Assembly: GCA_032158295.1 (NCBI GenBank)
Contig: CM063246.1
Span: forward strand, 10,603,608 to 10,667,607
Source: Pycnopodia helianthoides
Taxonomy: Eukaryota; Echinodermata; Asteroidea; Forcipulatida; Asteriidae
Direction of reading: 5' to 3'
Length of the DNA stretch: 64,000 nucleotides
This document shows positions 58,915 to 64,000 of this stretch, piece by piece. Position numbers and translations under genes: made by a program. The stretch's first letter is position 1, and every line of letters starts with the position of its first letter. The notes under the pieces were generated by a model. It saw nothing but the letters and a program-made list of their open reading frames with translations. It was not told the origin of the DNA and made no database searches.

Positions 58915-59210
58915 GCAGGCCCGTAACCAGGATTTTTTATTTATTTATTTATTTATTTTTTTTTTTTGTGGGGGGGGGCGAATGTGAAAAAAAAAAATTG
59001 AGGGGGGGGGGAAGGCGGATTTTTTTTTTTGGGGGGGGGGCGCGCCTGGTTACGGGCCAGTTTTTTTTGGGGGGGGGGCCGAATTTGAAAGATTTGGGGG
59101 GCGGAAAATTTTTTTGGCAGGGGAGCAGACTTTTTTTTTTCTTTTAAAATTTTTTTTGGGGGGGGCGTCCTCCCCCTGCCACCCCCCCCCCCTGGTTACG
59201 GGCCTGGTCA
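58915..59210. repeat. GGCCCGTAACCAGG inverted-repeat element with G- and T-rich interior
   Basis: The left end GGCCCGTAACCAGG (near 58918) is inverted to CCTGGTTACGGGCC at 59190-59204, with a third copy of the motif at about 59045. The interior is long G and T runs, strongly strand-asymmetric. It may be two nested copies of one MITE. Confidence 0.6.
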
Positions 59211-59904
59211 AAAGAGTATCAATTATTCCTAAAATATATCCAATATCCTGATTCAAGTTAAATAAAAAAGGAATCAGTGAGTGCCCACTGTTAACATAAC
59301 TGCTCACTGTTTGTCTCTGACCACTAGTCTTAAAATTGGTCCAAAAGTTATTATGAGACTTCAAGGTCTAGGTGAACTTGAAAACAGGTTGGTGTGAGTA
59401 ATGCGAACAAAACAACAACACAAACTCAAAATTATTCATTCACAAACACACTTCTCTTTTAAAAAAGTTGTTATTTATGTTTTTATTTCAATCAATTACT
59501 CCTTTTCATCCTACACAACACAAATATGCAATATTGTCAGAGCTTTAGCTTTGTTTCACAATGTTGTAAAAGAAGAATCTGTTGATATCGAGGTACCCCC
59601 TCACAAATTTAGGAAGATCTGCTTGACCTAAATCTTAAGTTGAATGAGAACAAAATTGATCAGTGAATCAACCTAACAGAGGTACATTGACCATGCTCCC
59701 TGTAAAAGGGTCGCTCAGAGTCTTCAACATTCTAACATTCATACAAAGAGTAAGATGGGAGGGGGGGGGGGGTCGTTGACTAAGTAAGACTTTCAAAAGT
59801 TGTGTAAAATGCTGATATTTAAATAATGTGAATCAATTTTGAATGACTAATGTTTAAAAGATATTAATTTTTGCATCGGGGATAAAGAATTTAATTTGGT
59901 TTCA

Positions 59905-60000
59905 CCCGAGTGATTTGCCTGTGGATTTTTTTTTCACAGAGCTCGGGAAAACAGTGCTTAATATACATGTACATCGGTGTAAGGGTAAAACCAAATTAAA
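59905..60000 (+). mobile_element. Headless SINE body
   Basis: 'Tgcctgtggattttttt...cacag' and 'gtaagggtaaaaccaaatta' match the body of the element at 50985. The tRNA head is missing. Confidence 0.5.
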
Positions 60001-60458
60001 TGAACAATGTTGATTAAGTGCTAGTTTTGGGAAGGGAGTGAGGTCTTCATATTAGTATTACACTCTGTATCACCTGAACAATGTTGCCAACTGTGGACGG
60101 TCCCTTTAGGAGGGCTCCAGTTTAGTACCCAATGTCAGACTAGAACACTGGATATCAACTATTTATACAAAAATGCAATATCTCCTAGATAGTTTCACAA
60201 CATGTTAGTATGAATTTTAACAAAGTACAACAACCTTCCTCGGTGCGCTGCAACTCTTGAAAAGGCTTAACCCCTGTAGTTTCATGACAAAATAGTTGTT
60301 ACAAGTTGATAAAGGGATCGGTCATTCTAAACAATCTACAAAATAAATTACAATTTAATAACAAAATAATGTAGAAGCCTTACTATTTTTGGAATAAATT
60401 ACATTTACATTTCCATCATTCTCCATACTATTCAACTTAATTAGTATATTATCACAAA

Positions 60459-60568
60459 CAACTTGCAGAAAATAATCATATATATCAACTAAAATATATT
60501 ATCAACTTGCAGAAAATAATCATATATTCAACTAATAGTATTATCAACTTGCAGAAAATAATCATATG
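60459..60568. repeat. About 43-bp tandem repeat, three copies
   Basis: Copies of caacttgcagaaaataatca start at 60459, 60503 and 60545. Confidence 0.8.
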
Positions 60569-60654
60569 AGTTGAAAACATCGGCCACCATTCCCCAGTAA
60601 CTGCTTCATTATAGCATGACTCAACAATGGTTTTTTCACAGAGCAAATTATTTC

Positions 60655-60785
60655 ACAAGGGAAACTGACCGGGTAAATGACAAATTATTTGGGGTTGAAC
60701 AACGACAAATTGACTGGAGCGGGATTTGAACCTGCGACCTCCGATTTAACGTGCCGGCGTTCTACCAACTGAGCCATCTAGCCCA
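60655..60785 (-). mobile_element. tRNA-derived SINE
   Basis: The minus-strand head (60783-60714) has GGGCTAGATGGCTCAGTTGG and a B box GGTTCAAATCCCGC. The body follows, down to 'cacaagggaaactgac'. The acceptor stem does not pair, so it is not a functional tRNA. Confidence 0.7.
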
Positions 60786-60816
60786 ATGTTGGCCGACTCC
60801 CTATGTTCAGAAACAC

Positions 60817-60905
60817 CAGAGCGTGAGGCCACAAGTGACAAGGTCGGGACTCAAACCCACCCTCTGCCGATCAGAAACACTGCGAGTCCGGTGTGCCAGA
60901 CTGCT
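60817..60905 (-). mobile_element. Second tRNA-like SINE head
   Basis: On the minus strand it reads GGCGAGCAGTCTGGCACACC at the 5' end, with a B-box-like GGTTTGAGTCCCGACC. The head type differs from the neighbour at 60655, so two families are adjacent. Confidence 0.5.
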
Positions 60906-61014
60906 CGCCATAACACAGCTTGGGCTTTTTAAAACATGTCCTCAAAGGAGCTGTCTTTGAGAATTTGTATGTTGAGATCTTTACCTGCATTTTAAAAGTG
61001 CTCACATTAATTAG

Positions 61015-61331
61015 TTAAAGGAACAGTACAGAATTGGTAAGAAAAAAACTTGTAAAATATACTTTTGATCACAGATTCACATAAAACTTACATGGTCTAA
61101 TGATGATGATAGTAGAAAACATCCCCTGAAATATTTCTGTCTGAAATGCCATATTTGATGAGAAATGAATAAACTAATTTTCCGATTGGAGTTTATCGCT
61201 CAGTGAGCGTTTTATTCATTTGTTGAATCTATATGATTTCATGCAAATGTGTAATCGGTTTTTTAAATAAAGTGCTTACACTGCCAGCAACTGTTTTGTT
61301 AGCAAAAACCAACTATGTAATGTTCCTTTAA
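61015..61331. repeat. TTAAAGG MITE (copy 5)
   Basis: Ends TTAAAGGAACAGTACAGAATTGG and ATGTTCCTTTAA; the interior 'cacagattcacata' and 'tgaaatatttctgtctgaaatgc' match the copy at 9534. Confidence 0.65.
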
Positions 61332-62960
61332 TTGAAGGTTTTCTGAACACTCCAAGCCTCAATTCAAAAGGCACTTTGGAAGAACCTCCTTCACAACCAT
61401 AAATCCAGACACCTGCTAAGTTGAACATGTTGCTTCACAGACTAGCCTGCTTAGCAGAAACACACATTATAAGGCACCAACTAATTTACTAAAACTTCAG
61501 CATTTAAAACATCCTGTTTTTTACATTTTTTATAACGACAAAACTGAATACTCATTTCTCACACACTTTCAACAAAGATCTCATAGGAGTATTTTTTTTG
61601 TACATAGATTTGTACAAATTTGCATAAAAAGATAATAATTATTAATGTCTGTTATCAAGATAAGAATTTCAGTTGTTGAAATGGCCAATTATCGACAAAA
61701 GGCTTACGGCCAATGGTGCATTTTATCGTGAGAACTTTTGTCTTTAATTTGTTCAGTCAGGATTTCACCATGACAACGACATACTCAAACAAACAAACAA
61801 ACAAACAGATAAACAACCTTTGGAATAGGTCTACTTTGGAAGGTCAACATTTCTGCAAAATAATTTTGTTGCAGAGGCATGGTAAAGAGTTTTTAATAAT
61901 GTCAGGAAGTGGTTTAAGTCCAATGACATATTTTTCTGACCAAATGGTGACCAAATCTGCATTTGGCTTTGGTTGATAATTCCAACTATAGACCATAATG
62001 TGACATCACACATTTACAAAAGAGCCATAGAGCCTGGACTTCCTAAAGGCAAAATTTGTACACAACTCAATGGAAGAAAACATAAACTCTTTTATAGAGA
62101 TTGCACAGTTCGATTTTTATCAACTTTGAATATGAAGAAAAGGGGGCACATCTCAAAATTTGTACGCTATTATTTTTCATTACTCTTGAATTTATGTGGA
62201 ATTTACTATACAAAATACAAAAATTTCCCATAGGATCATTGCATTGCAGTATCTTGCCTGCCAGGAAATGTCCTGGAATGTACAAGGTCACTCTTTTTGT
62301 AAAGACATGTCACATAGTCTTTAGCAAGGAAACAAACTTTCAACAGGGTTTGTAAAAATGAAAAAAATAGAGCAGGCAATCCAACAGTTTTGTTACAAAT
62401 TTTATTTCACTTGTATTTTGAGTGCGTAAATTCACAGGGTAAAGACAAATTCGCTCAAAAACTATTTCAGATAAAGAACTGTTTTCGCTTAGCTCATTCT
62501 AATTGTTTCTGGACACACCAAGTTCTTACTGGGAGCACAATAACCTATAGTGAGGTTTGCCGAGACACAATATACATGAAACTCTCTCTATGAGTTGTGG
62601 TGGCTCTGAGAAGAATCTGTGGTTTAACAACTTGACATTTCGATGTTCTGATCATCTTCATGGAACACACTGATACCCATTTCTGTATGCTAACACTTGT
62701 TGAACATCTTATGAAATACCTTCGGGTGACCCTGGAGGACCCAAGCTCTTGACCTTCTCTGAGCAGAGGTCATCTTTTTGATCGACCAATCACTCGCTGC
62801 TCCAACATCAGGGGATGATGAGGTAATTAGAGAAGCAGCCGTCTATATGTTCTGAAGTCAGAATGAGGCGATGTCTCAAAACAGACTGGTGCCTTGGAAG
62901 TGGTGGCAAACACCATCATGACATTCATTGCACATTTCAGGAACTAGTCAATCTGACATC

Positions 62961-63135
62961 TCAGTCACTCTCCGATGAGATCAAGCCTCTGTTATCGGAC
63001 TCGTAGTCAAAAGCGCCACCTAGGCTTCCATTCTCCCGGTGCGGCACCTTTAAGGATTTGTGTAGCTTAGCTTTCATCCGTCTGTTATCAGAGGTCGCAG
63101 TCTGCCAAACTGTCTCAAGTTGATCCTCAACTTTC
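62961..63135 (-). CDS. Terminal coding exon of an unidentified gene
   Basis: On the minus strand an acceptor TTTCAG at 63138-63136 opens a 58-residue frame (entered in phase 1) ending in TGA at 62963-62961. The peptide is hydrophilic: a helical-looking start (VEDQLETVWQTA), a basic middle (NRRMKAKLHKSL) and an acidic Ser/Asp tail (DYESDN...SESD). No family was recognised. Its coding-like composition and clean acceptor mark it as the C-terminus of a larger protein whose other exons lie beyond 64000. The DNA below 62961 would be the 3' UTR. Confidence 0.65.
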
Positions 63136-63175
63136 CTGAAAGATATTGAGAAAAAGAAAATAAGTTAAATGTCTA

Positions 63176-64000
63176 TCATGGTGGATTTTGTTGATTTGGG
63201 ACCAAAATTTCAAACTCACAATATTATCAGTACATCTCAAACTAAGGCTCATTTACAGAATCTGCACCAATTAAATGTCATCAGTAGTCCATACTCTATC
63301 AATTGAAACCAAAATATCAAAGAAACAAATTTGACCCGAATATTGAAAAAGTTGACCATGCCGGCTTGGTGGATATTTTAAACATATCAAACCACCAACA
63401 TTTCTCAAATTAGGCTAATTTACAGAGTCTGCAACAATAAAATGTCATCAGTAGTCCAGACTCTATCAATTGAAACCATAAAATCAAACCAAAAAAAATT
63501 GACCCGATTATTGAAAAAAAATTGACCATGCCAGCATGATGAATTTTGTTAATTTTGGACATAAAACCATCAAAATTTCTCAAATTAAGGCTAGTTTACA
63601 AAGTCTGCACAAAAAATGTCATCAGTAGTACGTACTCTATCAATTAAAACCATAAAATCAACAAAAAAATTCAAAATTAAACATAAATTTTGAAAAAGTC
63701 GACCATGCCAGCATGGTTGATTTTTTTTAATTTTTGACCAAAATTTCAAACCCACAAAAACCATCAAAACTTCTCAAACTAAGGCTAAGTTACAGAGTCT
63801 ACACAAATAAAATGTCATCAGGAGTCCGTACTCTATCAATTGAAACCATAAAATCGACAAAAAAAATTTGACCCGAATATTGAAAAAGTTGACCATGCCG
63901 GCATGGTAGATTTTTTTAAAATTTTTTACCAAAATTTCAAACCCACAAAACCATCAAAATTTCTCAAACTAAGGCTAATTTACAGAGTCTAAACAAATAA
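63176..64000. repeat. Tandem array of about 170-190-bp units, runs off the window
   Basis: 'Gaccatgcc' recurs at 63354, 63524, 63701 and 63891. Each unit also holds 'ctcaaactaaggctaattta' and 'gtactctatcaattgaaacc'. It lies in the intron upstream of the exon at 62961-63135. The copies are diverged by small indels in A runs. Confidence 0.9.

Noticed and set aside
60714..60783. Functional tRNA gene
   Set aside because: The boxes are good but the acceptor arms do not pair, and the same head plus body recurs at other sites, so it is a SINE.

Overview
This window is animal nuclear DNA: AT-rich, with genes split into many short GT-AG exons, large introns, and many short interspersed and inverted repeats. 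It has no bacterial features. The protein families, the tRNA-headed SINEs and the very frequent short palindromic elements fit a marine invertebrate deuterostome. A sea star or other echinoderm is my best guess, from memory of similar repeats; the sequence alone does not prove it.

There are five host gene loci. (1) Plus strand, about 1.0-6.1 kb: a MATCAP/KIAA0895-type tubulin carboxypeptidase with a zinc-protease motif split across an intron. (2) Minus strand, 8.5-12.2 kb: an omega-class glutathione S-transferase (GSTO) with the catalytic cysteine. It is convergent with MATCAP. (3) Minus strand, 25.2-54.7 kb: a complete 14-exon VPS9D1 orthologue (MIT domain, acidic middle, C-terminal VPS9 Rab-GEF domain). 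All splice phases agree and give 938 residues. (4) An intronless class A GPCR at 46.0-47.0 kb, nested on the same strand in VPS9D1 intron 5. (5) The last coding exon of an unidentified minus-strand gene at about 63.0 kb, whose upstream part lies beyond the window.

Between GSTO and VPS9D1, or inside a GSTO first intron, sits a very young, complete Ty3/gypsy LTR retrotransposon (12989-21532, minus strand). Its 434-bp LTRs look identical and are flanked by a 5-bp AATAT duplication. It carries gag, a pol in the -1 frame, and an extra two-zinc-finger C2H2 ORF downstream of pol. This is the most interesting mobile unit here.

The rest is repeat-rich. It includes a 1.7-kb array of a 17-bp unit at 57.1-58.9 kb, a 29-bp minisatellite in VPS9D1 intron 2, a 215-bp triplication, a roughly 180-bp tandem array at the right edge, several inverted-repeat MITE families present in two to five copies, tRNA-headed SINE pieces, and a decayed non-LTR reverse transcriptase tail.

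I found no gene cluster that looks like a new multi-gene system. The host genes are recognisable families with no evident shared pathway. The best leads for something undescribed are the accessory zinc-finger ORF of the retrotransposon, the nested atypical GPCR, and the recurring foldback elements.
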